Assembly (NCBI GenBank): GCA_016916535.1
Contig: CP070276.1
Location: 558,001 to 622,000 of the forward strand
DNA: 64,000 nt
Origin: Dysgonomonadaceae bacterium zrk40
GTDB taxonomy: Bacteria; Bacteroidota; Bacteroidia; Bacteroidales; Dysgonomonadaceae
Direction of reading: 5' to 3'
Positions 53,242-63,218 of the stretch are shown one piece after another. The first letter of the stretch is position 1, and the number at the start of each line of letters is the position of its first letter. The translations under genes were made by a program, and so were the position numbers. The notes under the pieces were generated by a model. The model made no database searches and was not told the origin of the DNA. It worked only from the letters and a program-made list of their open reading frames with translations.

Positions 53242-54410
53242 TAACTATTACTTTTATGATAACTTTTAAAAAATCCAATAGCACTTTTTAATATAATCGG
53301 TAAATCATTTACAATCTGTCTATTTCCTGTTTTTGCTTGAGTATAGGCCAATGTATAATGATCTGAAACTTTATCTAAGCTGAAAAATTCATTGAAACAA
53401 TCAATAGAGAATTTAGAATTCATCGAATAAGACTCTTTGTCATATATTAACTTTTCGATGTTTCTTATGTTTCTATCGTTATTTAGATTCTCAAATGTGT
53501 TGCGTTCTGAAAAGTTCGTCTTGAAGGCATCTGTAAAACTCTCCTCATTAAGCAACACTGGAATATCTCCATTTTTATCAATCGCCAATATGGGTTTTCC
53601 CAATGAAGCAGCTTCCATCAGACCACGACCAGTACCAATTACAGCGTCTGCGAGATAAAGCATCTTTGAAGCCTCATTCGTAAATTCAGCATCAACTAAA
53701 AAAACAACTTTACCCTTCTTTACAAGTTCATCTTCTTGTAATTCAAGGAATATATTTTTGTCTTCAACAACCCCAATAACAAATAATTTCACATTAATAC
53801 GTATTGAGTTTAAAACACGGATAAGGTTAATAGAATCATTTATACTCTTTTTATAACCAATCCCAATTCTGCAAATACGAATAAATACAAAATCATTAAT
53901 TTTTTTTTCAATGGGCCAAAAATTATCATCCAATTTTAATGATCTGACTCTGTTAGGTATTAAATGAATATTAGAATTATTGTAATTAGAATTATTATTA
54001 AACCAATTTTTGTTTTCAATACTAAATAATATAAGATTATGAATATGGGGATAATAGTTTGGATTAGGACCACCACATTTATTAAGTATTATTTTATTTC
54101 TTCGGGTAGAAACGATTAATCTTACAATATTATAACCACCAACATCAAAGCAATGATAAATATCGGGATTGAATTCTCTCCTTGCTTTATTTATATCTTT
54201 CGATAGGGTTATAAGGTTAACTCCGTTAAAGAAAAAATGCTTGTAAAAAAATGGGTTTGATTCTATGATATCACTTCTGCCGGGTCCAAAAGAAATAATT
54301 TTAACATCATGTTGCTCTCCAATTTTTCTGGATATGTGATTTAAACTATGAAAATGGCCACCACGTCCATGTCCATGAACAGAAATGAAATAAAGTATTT
54401 TCATCCTCAA
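53241..54410 (-). CDS. Glycosyltransferase family 4 (GT-B)
   Basis: 389 aa. HGHGRGGHFHSLNHI at the N-terminus and DAVIGTGRGLMEAASLGKPILAID at the C-terminus (E in GRGLMEAA). Start overlaps the murB end by 4 bp. Very AT-rich. Confidence 0.85.
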   Translation of the reverse strand: MRMKILYFISVHGHGRGGHFHSLNHISRKIGEQHDVKIISFGPGRSDIIESNPFFYKHFFFNGVNLITLSKDINKARREFNPDIYHCFDVGGYNIVRLIVSTRRNKIILNKCGGPNPNYYPHIHNLILFSIENKNWFNNNSNYNNSNIHLIPNRVRSLKLDDNFWPIEKKINDFVFIRICRIGIGYKKSINDSINLIRVLNSIRINVKLFVIGVVEDKNIFLELQEDELVKKGKVVFLVDAEFTNEASKMLYLADAVIGTGRGLMEAASLGKPILAIDKNGDIPVLLNEESFTDAFKTNFSERNTFENLNNDRNIRNIEKLIYDKESYSMNSKFSIDCFNEFFSLDKVSDHYTLAYTQAKTGNRQIVNDLPIILKSAIGFFKSYHKSNS

Positions 54411-55267
54411 ATAATTCGTTGTTCAACTTCTAAATCAACTCCAAATCTTTCTTTTACCCTTTTTTGTGCTTCCGCAATGATGGCTAAAATATCCTTGCCT
54501 GTTGCATTTCCTGTGTTTACTATAAAACCACTATGTTTTTCAGATATCATAGCTCCTCCAATAGAATATCCTTTTAAACCAAGTTCATCAAGCATTGGTC
54601 CAACAAAACGTCCTGGAGGACGTTTAAACACGCTTCCACAGTTGGGGTATTCGCGTGGTTGCTTTCCCCAGCGGACTTGTTTGGTTTCTTCCATTTTTGC
54701 TTTTACTTGTTTGGGATTTCCATTTTCCAGATTGAACCAGGCTTTAAGTACAATTTTATCGGTGTTTTTTTGAAAAAAACTATTACGGTATTCAAACCCA
54801 ATGTCCTCTTTGGATATCTCTTTTATTTGCATGTCGTACAAATCGAGGTAACGTACATTTATTAAAATGTCCTTTATTTCGCCCTCTTTGGTACCAGCAT
54901 TCATCACAACAGCACCTCCAACAGAACTTGGTATATCGTAATAAATTTCCATCCCAGACAAAGAAAAATTTAAAGCAACTTCGCTAAGTTGCTTTAACGT
55001 GGCTCCAGCTTCAGCTATAATTGAAGTTCCTTCTATTTTAATTCTATCAAAACAACCATTTAGAATTATGAATTCCTCCTCGTAATACTCTTTACTTAAG
55101 ATAATATTATTACCGTTTCCAAGTATTACTTTTTCTGAAACAGAATTCAAATTATATAGATCTTTGAAATCTTCTTCATTTTCTGGAAACCATGCTTTGG
55201 AACAGACTGCATCAATATTGTATGCATTATAATTTTTAAGATTGAATTCTTTTATAAACTTCATCAA
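54407..55267 (-). CDS. murB: MurB-like UDP-N-acetylenolpyruvoylglucosamine reductase in a capsule locus
   Basis: 286 aa, FAD-dependent. NGNNIILS (FAD site), SVGGAVVMNAGTKEGEI, YRNSFFQ and NCGSVFKRPPGRFVG, SEKHSGFIVN carry the expected binding and proton-donor residues. It is placed among glycosyltransferases and with a MurA-like gene three kb upstream, so the pair may make UDP-MurNAc for the polysaccharide and not only for peptidoglycan. Whether the cell has other murA/murB copies cannot be seen. Confidence 0.9.
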   Translation of the reverse strand: MMKFIKEFNLKNYNAYNIDAVCSKAWFPENEEDFKDLYNLNSVSEKVILGNGNNIILSKEYYEEEFIILNGCFDRIKIEGTSIIAEAGATLKQLSEVALNFSLSGMEIYYDIPSSVGGAVVMNAGTKEGEIKDILINVRYLDLYDMQIKEISKEDIGFEYRNSFFQKNTDKIVLKAWFNLENGNPKQVKAKMEETKQVRWGKQPREYPNCGSVFKRPPGRFVGPMLDELGLKGYSIGGAMISEKHSGFIVNTGNATGKDILAIIAEAQKRVKERFGVDLEVEQRII

Positions 55268-55413
55268 ACTAAACTTTTTTATTAAAATAATCCATGATAG
55301 AGTCTGCTTTAAAATGTCCGATATGAAAGAAAACCATTATGTAAAAAACTGAACATCATGTAGTATTTTTGTTAATTTTTTATGAAAAAGATAAATTCAA
55401 GTGGACTCAATAT

Positions 55414-56712
55414 TTAATTTTTTACATTAGGTTTGACCAGTTTGAGAACTCTTAGAACTAAAAATAGATAATAAAAAGATAATAATAAACTGTAGATACC
55501 AATTGTATATATAGGAGTTAATTCTAAATAACCACAGATTACAAAAACAAGAATAACCAAAACAACTCTAAATATATTTAGACTTAACTGGATATCCATT
55601 CGTTCATATACATTGAAAATATTTGCTACTGGAGCAGATAGAAAAGCAAATAAAACATATATTGAAAGTATTCTTGCATACAATCCTGCATCGGACCATT
55701 CAGCACCAAAGACTATTGAAAAAATCCATGGTCCTAGTAAAGCTATTAAAGCAATTGGAATTATACCGACTTTTAATAGCCTTATTATTAGTGTCACAGT
55801 CAGATTGTATATTTTTCTTGGATTCTCTTTTCCAAACTTTGATATCTCTCCAAAATACACTTGTGATACCGATTGACCTACCAAATCCATTGGCAAACGA
55901 ATCATCGTATTTGCAAGTCCAAAAATCCCAACTATTTCTGCACCATGATAAAATCCAAGTAATAAGACAGGCAATTGAGCACCTGCCGAAAGCAATAACT
56001 GTGACCATGATTGAACTAATGGGAAACGTTTATATCGAATTGCAGCACTCTTAATTGCCGGAAGAGATAACTCTTTAAAGAACTCTGGTCTTGTTTTAAT
56101 CAGTTTAGAAAAGATATTGGCTACTCCAGCAGTCTCACTAACGATATGACCAATCAATAATCCTAACGGTTTAATATTCAAAAGTCCTAAACCGATCTTT
56201 ACAATTGATGAAGAAACACTCTGCGTTAGTTTTGTTCGCGTTATTAATTTAAAATCTCTATATCTGACAGCCCAGTTAGTTAGAGCTTCATAAATACCTT
56301 TTCCGAAAAAAACAATTGGCATTAACCATAAAAAAGATTTTAAGCCTTCTGAATCAAAATGAATCGAAATATATTCACCGAAAAGTAATATGAATAATAA
56401 CCATAAAAGACTTAAAGTTATGGTAATAATAAAGCATAATTTTAAAAGATTATCGGCTAATTTTTCATCTCTTGCAACAGGTATGGTTACTGAATATCTT
56501 AAAGTTACTAATGCACCAGTTATGCCAATTATTGACATAAATACACTATAAATTCCATAATCAGCAGGTGAATAAATACGAGTTATTACTGGGGTTAATA
56601 AAATTGTTATCAACCTTGCAGTTATATTACCACTTGCAACAATTGCTATGTTTCTATAGAATGTATTTGCTTTAAGTTTTTCCCAGAATTCTATTAAATA
56701 CTTCGTTAACAT
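55414..56712 (-). CDS. wzx: Oligosaccharide flippase (Wzx)
   Basis: 432 aa, about twelve membrane helices, polysaccharide_synt family start (YRNIAIVASGNITARLITILLTPVITRIYSPADYG). It moves the lipid-linked repeat unit across the inner membrane. Followed by 146 bp without a gene before murB. Confidence 0.92.
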   Translation of the reverse strand: MLTKYLIEFWEKLKANTFYRNIAIVASGNITARLITILLTPVITRIYSPADYGIYSVFMSIIGITGALVTLRYSVTIPVARDEKLADNLLKLCFIITITLSLLWLLFILLFGEYISIHFDSEGLKSFLWLMPIVFFGKGIYEALTNWAVRYRDFKLITRTKLTQSVSSSIVKIGLGLLNIKPLGLLIGHIVSETAGVANIFSKLIKTRPEFFKELSLPAIKSAAIRYKRFPLVQSWSQLLLSAGAQLPVLLLGFYHGAEIVGIFGLANTMIRLPMDLVGQSVSQVYFGEISKFGKENPRKIYNLTVTLIIRLLKVGIIPIALIALLGPWIFSIVFGAEWSDAGLYARILSIYVLFAFLSAPVANIFNVYERMDIQLSLNIFRVVLVILVFVICGYLELTPIYTIGIYSLLLSFYYLFLVLRVLKLVKPNVKN

Positions 56713-56730
56713 TGCAAATACATCTCCTTT

Positions 56731-57963
56731 TTATAGATAATTTAGTTTATTCAATTTCAATTTAATATCTTCGTATCCTCTTTCAACTTGCCAAGCATCT
56801 TCAATAATAGTTTCTCCTTCAGAAACTAATGCAGCAAGAATTAATGCCATACCTGCTCTTAAATCAAGAGCCTTAACAGTGGATCCCTTTAGAGTATTTC
56901 CACCATGTATTTTTAACAAGTCTCCATCAATAGTATACTTCATTCCCATTTTAGATAACTCCTCAACATATCCATATCTGCCAGGAAATCTTAAGTCTAC
57001 GATTTTTGATTCTCCACTTGAACAAGCTCCATAAACTGCGAATAATGGTTGCATATCAGAATTTATTCCTGGATATGGACCAGTACTTATTTCAATCGGG
57101 TATGGTGTACCACCTCTTACTATTAAAGAATTATCCCCTTTAAAAAACTTCATTCCACTTTCACGTAGAAACACCAATGGCACTTCTAGGTGTTCAAATG
57201 GGAAATTTATAATTTCAATATCGCCATTTGTAATAACCGAGGCAATGGCCCATGTTATTGCCTCCATATTATCAGGTATCACTGTATGTTGAACTCCTCG
57301 TAAACGTTCAACCCCTTCGATAACAATACACTTTTGACCATACACCTCAATTTTAGCTCCCATTTTTTGAAGCATTGTTATTAAATCGAGGATCTCAGGT
57401 CTAATATGCGGATTCCAAACTGTAGTAATACCTTTTGCCAATGTAGCACAAAGAATAGAATTTTCTGTTGCACCCGTTGATCTTATTGGCAAATGTATAT
57501 CACATCCTTTTAATCTACCTTCTGATTTGGTACATATATACCCATCTTCTTCCCATACTTTTACACCCATTTGTTCAAGTATCATAATATGTAAATCAAA
57601 TTTCCTATCACCTAATTTACATCCACCGGGAAGTGGTACTTTTCCTTCGCCAAATCTTGTAGTAAGAGACCCTAAGATTAATAATGAGTTACGTATAGAA
57701 CGCTCATCCCACAAGAGCTCATGACTAATTTCTTGATTTTCTTCGATACGCAAATAATTATCCCCCTCAAAACAGTTCTTACCCATTTTTTGAAGCATAC
57801 CAATATGAACCTGCATATCTAATAAGCCATTGGGTGAACGGTATAGTTCGATAGGCTCATTAGTCAAAACTGACGCAGTCAAAAGCTTTAGTGCCGAATT
57901 CTTGGCACCACTTAATTCTACTTGGCCAACAAGTCTAGATTTATGTATTTTTATTGAACTCAT
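56731..57963 (-). CDS. murA: MurA-like UDP-GlcNAc enolpyruvyl transferase in a capsule locus
   Basis: 410 aa. The catalytic Cys is conserved in PLPGGCKLGDRKFDLH at position 115, SGAKNSALKLL holds the Lys-Asn pair, and NSDMQPLF the catalytic Asp. ERGYEDIKLKL keeps the late Arg. Around the Cys the sequence (GDRKFD) differs from the usual GARPVD, typical of a side branch. Located between Wzx and a UDP-HexNAc dehydrogenase; with MurB it would give a lactyl-bearing amino sugar. Confidence 0.88.
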   Translation of the reverse strand: MSSIKIHKSRLVGQVELSGAKNSALKLLTASVLTNEPIELYRSPNGLLDMQVHIGMLQKMGKNCFEGDNYLRIEENQEISHELLWDERSIRNSLLILGSLTTRFGEGKVPLPGGCKLGDRKFDLHIMILEQMGVKVWEEDGYICTKSEGRLKGCDIHLPIRSTGATENSILCATLAKGITTVWNPHIRPEILDLITMLQKMGAKIEVYGQKCIVIEGVERLRGVQHTVIPDNMEAITWAIASVITNGDIEIINFPFEHLEVPLVFLRESGMKFFKGDNSLIVRGGTPYPIEISTGPYPGINSDMQPLFAVYGACSSGESKIVDLRFPGRYGYVEELSKMGMKYTIDGDLLKIHGGNTLKGSTVKALDLRAGMALILAALVSEGETIIEDAWQVERGYEDIKLKLNKLNYL

Positions 57964-57979
57964 TCTTAACTAAAATATT

Positions 57980-59263
57980 TTACAACTTCCCGTCAATCAC
58001 CTCTTCACTCAACATCCCTTTCACATCATACACAACCTTCACGCCATTTGTGATTTGATTGATATCCAAATTTCGGAACTCGTTGTGTGCAACGGCTAAA
58101 ATGACTGCATCAAAGGCTTCCTGGGGAAGTTCATTATGCAGCTCCACACCATATTCATGCTTTGCAATATCCGGATCAGCCCAGGGATCGTGAACGATTA
58201 CTTTGGCATTGTACTCTTCCAATGTTTTGATGATATCGATCACCTTGGTGTTGCGCACATCGGGGCAATTTTCCTTAAATGTGAAACCTAATACCAACAC
58301 TTTGGAACCAAGTACCTGAATCCCTTTCTTGAGCATCAGCTTCACCACCTGGTCGGCCACATACTCTCCCATCCCGTCGTTCATCCGTCTTCCGGCAAGG
58401 ATGATCTCCGGATTATACCCATACCGTTGTGAAGCTTGGGCTAGGTAATAGGGATCTACACCAATACAGTGACCGCCTACCAACCCCGGTTTAAAGGGAA
58501 GGAAATTCCACTTGGTGCCGGCTGCTTCCAACACATCCTGTGTGTCGATGCCCATCTTGTTGAATATCTTGGCCAGCTCATTCACAAAGGCAATGTTGAT
58601 ATCTCTTTGGGAGTTCTCAATCACCTTGGCGGCTTCGGCTACCTTGATGGTGGGGGCCAGGTGGGTGCCGGCTACGATCACGGAGGAATAGACTTCATCT
58701 ACGATCTTGCCGATTTCAGGGGTGCTGCCGGAGGTGACTTTCAATATCTTCTCCACGGTGTGTTCCTTGTCACCGGGATTAATCCGCTCGGGACTGTATC
58801 CGGCAAAGAACTCTTCGTTGTATTTCAGTCCGCTCACTTTTTCTACTACAGGGATGCACTCATCTTCGGTGACACCGGGATAAACGGTGGATTCATAGAC
58901 AACGATGTCTCCTTTGGAGATCACTTTGCCCACTGTCTCGCTGGCTCCGTAAAGGGGGCGAAGATCGGGATTGTTGTTCTTGTCCACCGGAGTGGGTACT
59001 GCCACTACATAGAAGTTGCAATCACGAATCGCTTCAATATCGGTGGTGCAGCTGAAACCGTTTGCCAACGCCGACTGGAGCAGTTCATCTTCTACCTCGA
59101 GGGTGCTGTCGTGACCGCTCATCAGTTCATCCACACGCGACTGGCTCAATTCGAACCCAACGGTTTTATACTTTGTACTGAAAAGTCTTGCCAGCGGCAA
59201 GCCTACATATCCAAGACCGATCACGCAAATGCGTGGTTCAAAATACAATCCTTCTTCTTCCAT
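57980..59263 (-). CDS. tviB: UDP-N-acetylhexosamine 6-dehydrogenase (TviB/WbpO-like)
   Basis: 427 aa. NAD site [12 protein letters not shown], catalytic Cys in [13 protein letters not shown], and [18 protein letters not shown] in the C-terminal domain. Oxidises UDP-GlcNAc/GalNAc to the uronic acid. Beside a WbpP/TviC-like epimerase it would supply UDP-GalNAcA. 59264-59497 upstream is AT-rich and holds no gene or motif I can name. Confidence 0.93.
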   Translation of the reverse strand: MEEEGLYFEPRICVIGLGYVGLPLARLFSTKYKTVGFELSQSRVDELMSGHDSTLEVEDELLQSALANGFSCTTDIEAIRDCNFYVVAVPTPVDKNNNPDLRPLYGASETVGKVISKGDIVVYESTVYPGVTEDECIPVVEKVSGLKYNEEFFAGYSPERINPGDKEHTVEKILKVTSGSTPEIGKIVDEVYSSVIVAGTHLAPTIKVAEAAKVIENSQRDINIAFVNELAKIFNKMGIDTQDVLEAAGTKWNFLPFKPGLVGGHCIGVDPYYLAQASQRYGYNPEIILAGRRMNDGMGEYVADQVVKLMLKKGIQVLGSKVLVLGFTFKENCPDVRNTKVIDIIKTLEEYNAKVIVHDPWADPDIAKHEYGVELHNELPQEAFDAVILAVAHNEFRNLDINQITNGVKVVYDVKGMLSEEVIDGKL

Positions 59264-59497
59264 TGATTATAATATTTTGCTACGTTTTAATTATCGATTT
59301 GATTAAGTTTAATTTCAGTATAATTTTTCTTGTTTGCATCTATTCTTTCATCCACAACTACTCATTCACTATATGATTTGAAACTCACTTCGTTCAAACA
59401 ACAAATCATATTTAACGCTCATTTCATAGAGTGGATCCTGAAAGAATAGCTGAGACTTCGAAAACCAATACTGAAATTATTTAAAACTAAATAAAAC

Positions 59498-60472
59498 CTA
59501 CAGATTGTTCCAATACCAACTAACAGCCGCTTTCAATCCCTGTTTCATGGAGAACTGCGGATCATAGTCCAGCAGGTTGCGGGCCTTGTCGATATTGGCC
59601 AGCGAGTGGGGAATGTCGCCCGCACGGTTGGGACCGTGAAGGATCTCCACCTGGGCGATCTCCGTATCGAACTCCGAAAGATATTCTTTCAGATATCCCA
59701 CAAGCTGATTCAGGGTTGTGCGCTCGCCATAGGCGGTATTGTAGACGGTATTGAGGGCCGCCGGATTGGCGGTCTCCATGGCGAGGATGTTCATCAGGAT
59801 CACATTGTCGATGTAGGTGAAGTCGCGACTGTACTCACCGTTGCCGTTGATGACGGGCGACTCGTGCGCCATCAGCTTCTTCACGAAGAGGGGAATCACT
59901 GCCGCATAGGCGCCATTGGGGTCCTGCCTCCTGCCGAACACGTTGAAATAGCGCAAGCCGATGGTCTCCATTCCGTAGGTTTTGGAAAAGACATCGGCAT
60001 AGAGCTCGTTCACATATTTGGTGATGGCATAGGGTGAGAGGGGTTTCCCGATCACATCTTCAACCTTGGGGAGCGACTGGCTGTCGCCATAGGTGGAGGA
60101 GCTGGCGGCATAGATGAACCGCTTGACGCCGGCATCGCGACTGGCCACCAGCATTTGCAAAAAACCCGACACATTTACTTCGTTCGATGTGATCGGGTCT
60201 TTGATGGATCGGGGTACCGAACCGAGGGCCGCCTCATGAAAAACATATTCTATCCCCTCGGTGGCTTTGCGGCAATCCTCCTGGTTGCGAATATCGCCTA
60301 CCTGCAAGGTAAGCGTTTCGGGATATTTTTCCAACAGGGGAAGCAGGTTCTCGATCTTGCCGGTGGCGAAGTTATCGAGTACTTTTACATTGTGACCTCG
60401 CTCCAACAGCGCTTCAGTGAGGTTGGAACCAATGAATCCGGCACCGCCGGTAACCAATATCTTATGTCTCAT
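59498..60472 (-). CDS. tviC: UDP-N-acetylglucosamine 4-epimerase (TviC/WbpP-like)
   Basis: 324 aa extended SDR. TGGAGFIGSNL cofactor site, HEAALGSVPRSI signature of the WbpP subfamily, and active-site YAITK. First gene of the minus-strand polysaccharide locus in this window. No UpxY-type antiterminator gene precedes it. Confidence 0.93.
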   Translation of the reverse strand: MRHKILVTGGAGFIGSNLTEALLERGHNVKVLDNFATGKIENLLPLLEKYPETLTLQVGDIRNQEDCRKATEGIEYVFHEAALGSVPRSIKDPITSNEVNVSGFLQMLVASRDAGVKRFIYAASSSTYGDSQSLPKVEDVIGKPLSPYAITKYVNELYADVFSKTYGMETIGLRYFNVFGRRQDPNGAYAAVIPLFVKKLMAHESPVINGNGEYSRDFTYIDNVILMNILAMETANPAALNTVYNTAYGERTTLNQLVGYLKEYLSEFDTEIAQVEILHGPNRAGDIPHSLANIDKARNLLDYDPQFSMKQGLKAAVSWYWNNL

Positions 60473-60710
60473 TTAAACACACTTCGTGACTACCGGTCAC
60501 AGGATTCAATCCGCGCGGCAGTCCATTTTTAATCCAAAGCAGTTGCAAAAATAGTGATAAAACCGTTCCGATGTTTTATTCTGTAAGAAAAAAACCATTT
60601 CCGGGAATTAATCTGCAATGCTTTGTCATGAAACGCAGTTGCTGCGGAATTGTTTGCGGAGGATATTAAGTTTTTGCAACATTTTTTCGGGTTGGGGTTG
60701 AAAGCGGGAG

Positions 60711-60783
60711 GGCCCGTCGTCACGACGGGCCGGTCTCCCTATAAAAAACTAGTCGCCATGCAAGGCCTCAATCGCAGGCCTTG
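60711..60783 (-). terminator. Tandem terminator hairpins after the DUF6266 gene
   Basis: Hairpin A: AGGCCTTG (60776-60783) with CAAGGCCT (60761-60768). On the minus strand it is followed by a six-T run (60743-60748). Hairpin B: GGCCCGTCG with CGACGGGCC (60711-60731). They end transcription from 61434 before the capsule locus. The remaining part of 60473-60795 has no gene. Confidence 0.7.
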
Positions 60784-60795
60784 TATCGTCGGGGT

Positions 60796-61434
60796 TCAGG
60801 GCGCTGCCCTGCCCAGGTAGAAGCTGTCGGACTGCTTCTTCAGGTCGTACGACAAGAGGTGGAGCCAGAAGTGGACCTGCTCGGCCTGCCAGTGGTCGGG
60901 CAGCCGGTAGCTGAAGCTGCCGCCACCGCGGTTGCCGGCTGTGAGGATATGCACCTCGGGGAAGCTGCCGGCATGAAACGCGATGACATGCACGATGTCG
61001 TTGAGGTTCCCCTTGTATTCGAGGGTGTCGGGCGGCACCTCCCAGCTGAACTGCGCCTCGCGTGTGTCGGGTTGGTAACGCATGCCCGCATTCGCGGGCA
61101 GCTGCAGCGTGCCACGGCAGAGCTGCACCTTGCCGTAGTTGAAGCGGTAGTCGGGATACTCCCCTTCAACCGCCTCTTTCGTGGCCCGGCCCACCACCTT
61201 GTTGTAAGCGTTCGGAACGTTGCCATAGCCCTGCTGGATGATGTGGCTCAAGTGCTTGAGCGAACTGCTTGCGATTCCAAAACGGCCGCGCCCGTCCTTC
61301 TGCGCCGGCGTGTTCGGGTTCTTTGGAATGACGTGCGCACGGCAATGCTGGATGCCGTCGGGGGTGACATAATAGACCACCTCGCCCAACTTGCCCTTCA
61401 GCTGTCCCAGATTCGTTGGATTTAATTGTGCCAT
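60796..61434 (-). CDS. DUF6266 family protein
   Basis: 212 aa. GQLKGKLGEVVYYVTPDGIQHCRAHVIP and NPNTPAQKDGRGRF match the start of DUF6266, a Bacteroidetes-only family that often appears in many copies and near mobile elements. No signal peptide. Function unknown. Isolated by tandem terminators downstream. Confidence 0.75.
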   Translation of the reverse strand: MAQLNPTNLGQLKGKLGEVVYYVTPDGIQHCRAHVIPKNPNTPAQKDGRGRFGIASSSLKHLSHIIQQGYGNVPNAYNKVVGRATKEAVEGEYPDYRFNYGKVQLCRGTLQLPANAGMRYQPDTREAQFSWEVPPDTLEYKGNLNDIVHVIAFHAGSFPEVHILTAGNRGGGSFSYRLPDHWQAEQVHFWLHLLSYDLKKQSDSFYLGRAAP

Positions 61435-61711
61435 GTTGAAAAAAATTTATGGGTGAAAAAAAATAATTTGGAAAATATTTGGGATAGGAATGGGCAAGAC
61501 ATCGGCCTCTGCCACTCCGAAAAATATTGGAGTGGAATTGGAGCGGTATTGGAGGGGCTTTGGAGGGGCACCGGCGAAATACCGGTCGTGAGGGGGACCG
61601 TTCCTTTCCGATTTTTATTTACATCAACCTGATTCATAGCGATAAAAATCACGATTTCGCTGCAATTTAACAAAATATTTTTACTTTTGCAAAATATGTT
61701 ATAATCAATAA

Positions 61712-62896
61712 ATGTTTAACACAATTAAAAGTTGGATTGCGATGCGTACAAGTGAATACCTTGAAATTTCCAGAAAGCAGATCTACTACTTTGAGTTGAT
61801 TGAAAGAGCGGTAGCGGGGCTTTATCCCCTGAGATTGGATCGGTGTAAGACGTATGAGTATTTGAACCGCTATCTTTTTGCCGATGCACGAAAGCGGGTG
61901 GAGAAGGACTTTCGGTTGCGCGAGGGGGAGGTGGACCCCATTGACGCCCAGGGGGTGAGACTGGAGTTGATAAGGGTGCTCGCCGGGGATGACACCTTCA
62001 TCTACGCCCACAACATCCTGGCGGAGGGCAGGAACAGATTCTGGAACCATCCCGTGTTGAGCATCGGGAAGGTGAAAGATGTGAATGAAAACACGCTGCA
62101 GGAGATTGAGGAGCTCTACAAAATACTGAAGGAGGATTACCCGAAGGATAACCTGGCCGACTACCTGCTGGACGACAAAAACAGACACTTTTACGACGAA
62201 AAGAGACATTTGGTGAACCACGACGAGGTCTGGTGGCTCGATGCCTTCAACCGCGCCTACCGGTTGTTCGACCGCGTGCGGGTGAAGAACGACAACCCCT
62301 TCGAAGCGAGGCTGCTGGTGACCGAGTCCGCCACGGGGGATGAGGAGAAGGATCAGATGGTTGTAGACATGGTCTGCAACCTGGCGGAAAACTTCGATTT
62401 TGGCGAGGAGGTGGAGCAACGGAAGAAGATGGACTTGCTGCTGGGGTTGCTGCGCGACGAAGTGCAGCAGGAGGATAAAGTTGAGGTTCAGAAGGTGATT
62501 GCACGGCTGGAGGAGGAGCTGAAGGAGAAAGAGCGTATCATCGCAGAAAAGGATGAGGAGCTGAACAGCTTGAAAAGCAAGACGAAGGCCACCGCGGGGC
62601 AGGTCATCATCTTCTTCTACTACCTCCTGCATGCAGTGGGCCTGAATTTCAACAATTCAGACAAGACCAAATGGGCCAGCGTGATCGCCTTCGTGAGCGG
62701 TTACAACAAAGAGTACATCAGAAACAAACTGGAATTCAGGTTCGAAAACGATACCGTAAAGCAAAACCTCATGATCGTGGCGGGCTATATGAATGAATTG
62801 CTGCCCAAAATAGCGTTGCAGATGCAGTACGATTTGGATGCGGAGGAGGAGAAGCAGAAAGAGAAGCAGAAGCAATTTGCAACATCATCTGCCTAG
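61712..62896 (+). CDS. Conserved Bacteroidetes hypothetical with coiled coil (integrated element)
   Basis: 394 aa. Middle coiled coil (EVQKVIARLEEELKEKERIIAEKDEELN), then a helical C-terminal domain (AGQVIIFFYYLLHAVGLNFNNSDKTKWASV) that reminds me of RteC-type C-termini of conjugative element regulators. A TACTTTTG lies at 61682-61689. Position upstream of the HTH and primase genes suggests a role in the same element. Function unknown. The interval 61435-61711 otherwise holds nothing I recognise. Confidence 0.65.
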   Translation: MFNTIKSWIAMRTSEYLEISRKQIYYFELIERAVAGLYPLRLDRCKTYEYLNRYLFADARKRVEKDFRLREGEVDPIDAQGVRLELIRVLAGDDTFIYAHNILAEGRNRFWNHPVLSIGKVKDVNENTLQEIEELYKILKEDYPKDNLADYLLDDKNRHFYDEKRHLVNHDEVWWLDAFNRAYRLFDRVRVKNDNPFEARLLVTESATGDEEKDQMVVDMVCNLAENFDFGEEVEQRKKMDLLLGLLRDEVQQEDKVEVQKVIARLEEELKEKERIIAEKDEELNSLKSKTKATAGQVIIFFYYLLHAVGLNFNNSDKTKWASVIAFVSGYNKEYIRNKLEFRFENDTVKQNLMIVAGYMNELLPKIALQMQYDLDAEEEKQKEKQKQFATSSA

Positions 62897-62940
62897 GAGC
62901 TTGCTACTGGCAACACCCCTAAATCCCGTTTTTCCCGCCT

Positions 62941-62948
62941 TATCTTTG
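62941..62948 (+). promoter_or_regulatory. -7 element before the excisionase-like gene
   Basis: TATCTTTG matches TAnnTTTG, 58 bp before the start codon; no good -33 TTTG. Confidence 0.45.
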
Positions 62949-63005
62949 CGCCACTACCTCACGCTCGAGGTGGTGGTGCTTTGTTTTAACAGAAAGGAGG
63001 CCGCG

Positions 63006-63218
63006 ATGACGAAGATTGACCTGACGGAATGGCCGGACTGGATTGACGGGCAGGATGTGATGACGAAGCTGCACATCACGCACCGCACGCTGCAACGATG
63101 GCGCATCAACGGGATGCTGCCTTTCTCGAATGTGAACGGGAAGTTTTACTACCGCAAGTCGGACATCCTCGCACTGCTGCAAAGGCATTACAACGGGGAG
63201 AAAGGAGAGGAGCAATGA
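63006..63218 (+). CDS. Helix-turn-helix (excisionase-type) protein
   Basis: 70 aa. WIDGQDVMTKLHITHRTLQRWRINGMLPFSNVNGKFYYRKSDI is the MerR/excisionase-like HTH_17 domain of Bacteroidetes mobile elements. Start ATG at 63006; the stop overlaps the next start (ATGA). Confidence 0.85.
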   Translation: MTKIDLTEWPDWIDGQDVMTKLHITHRTLQRWRINGMLPFSNVNGKFYYRKSDILALLQRHYNGEKGEEQ

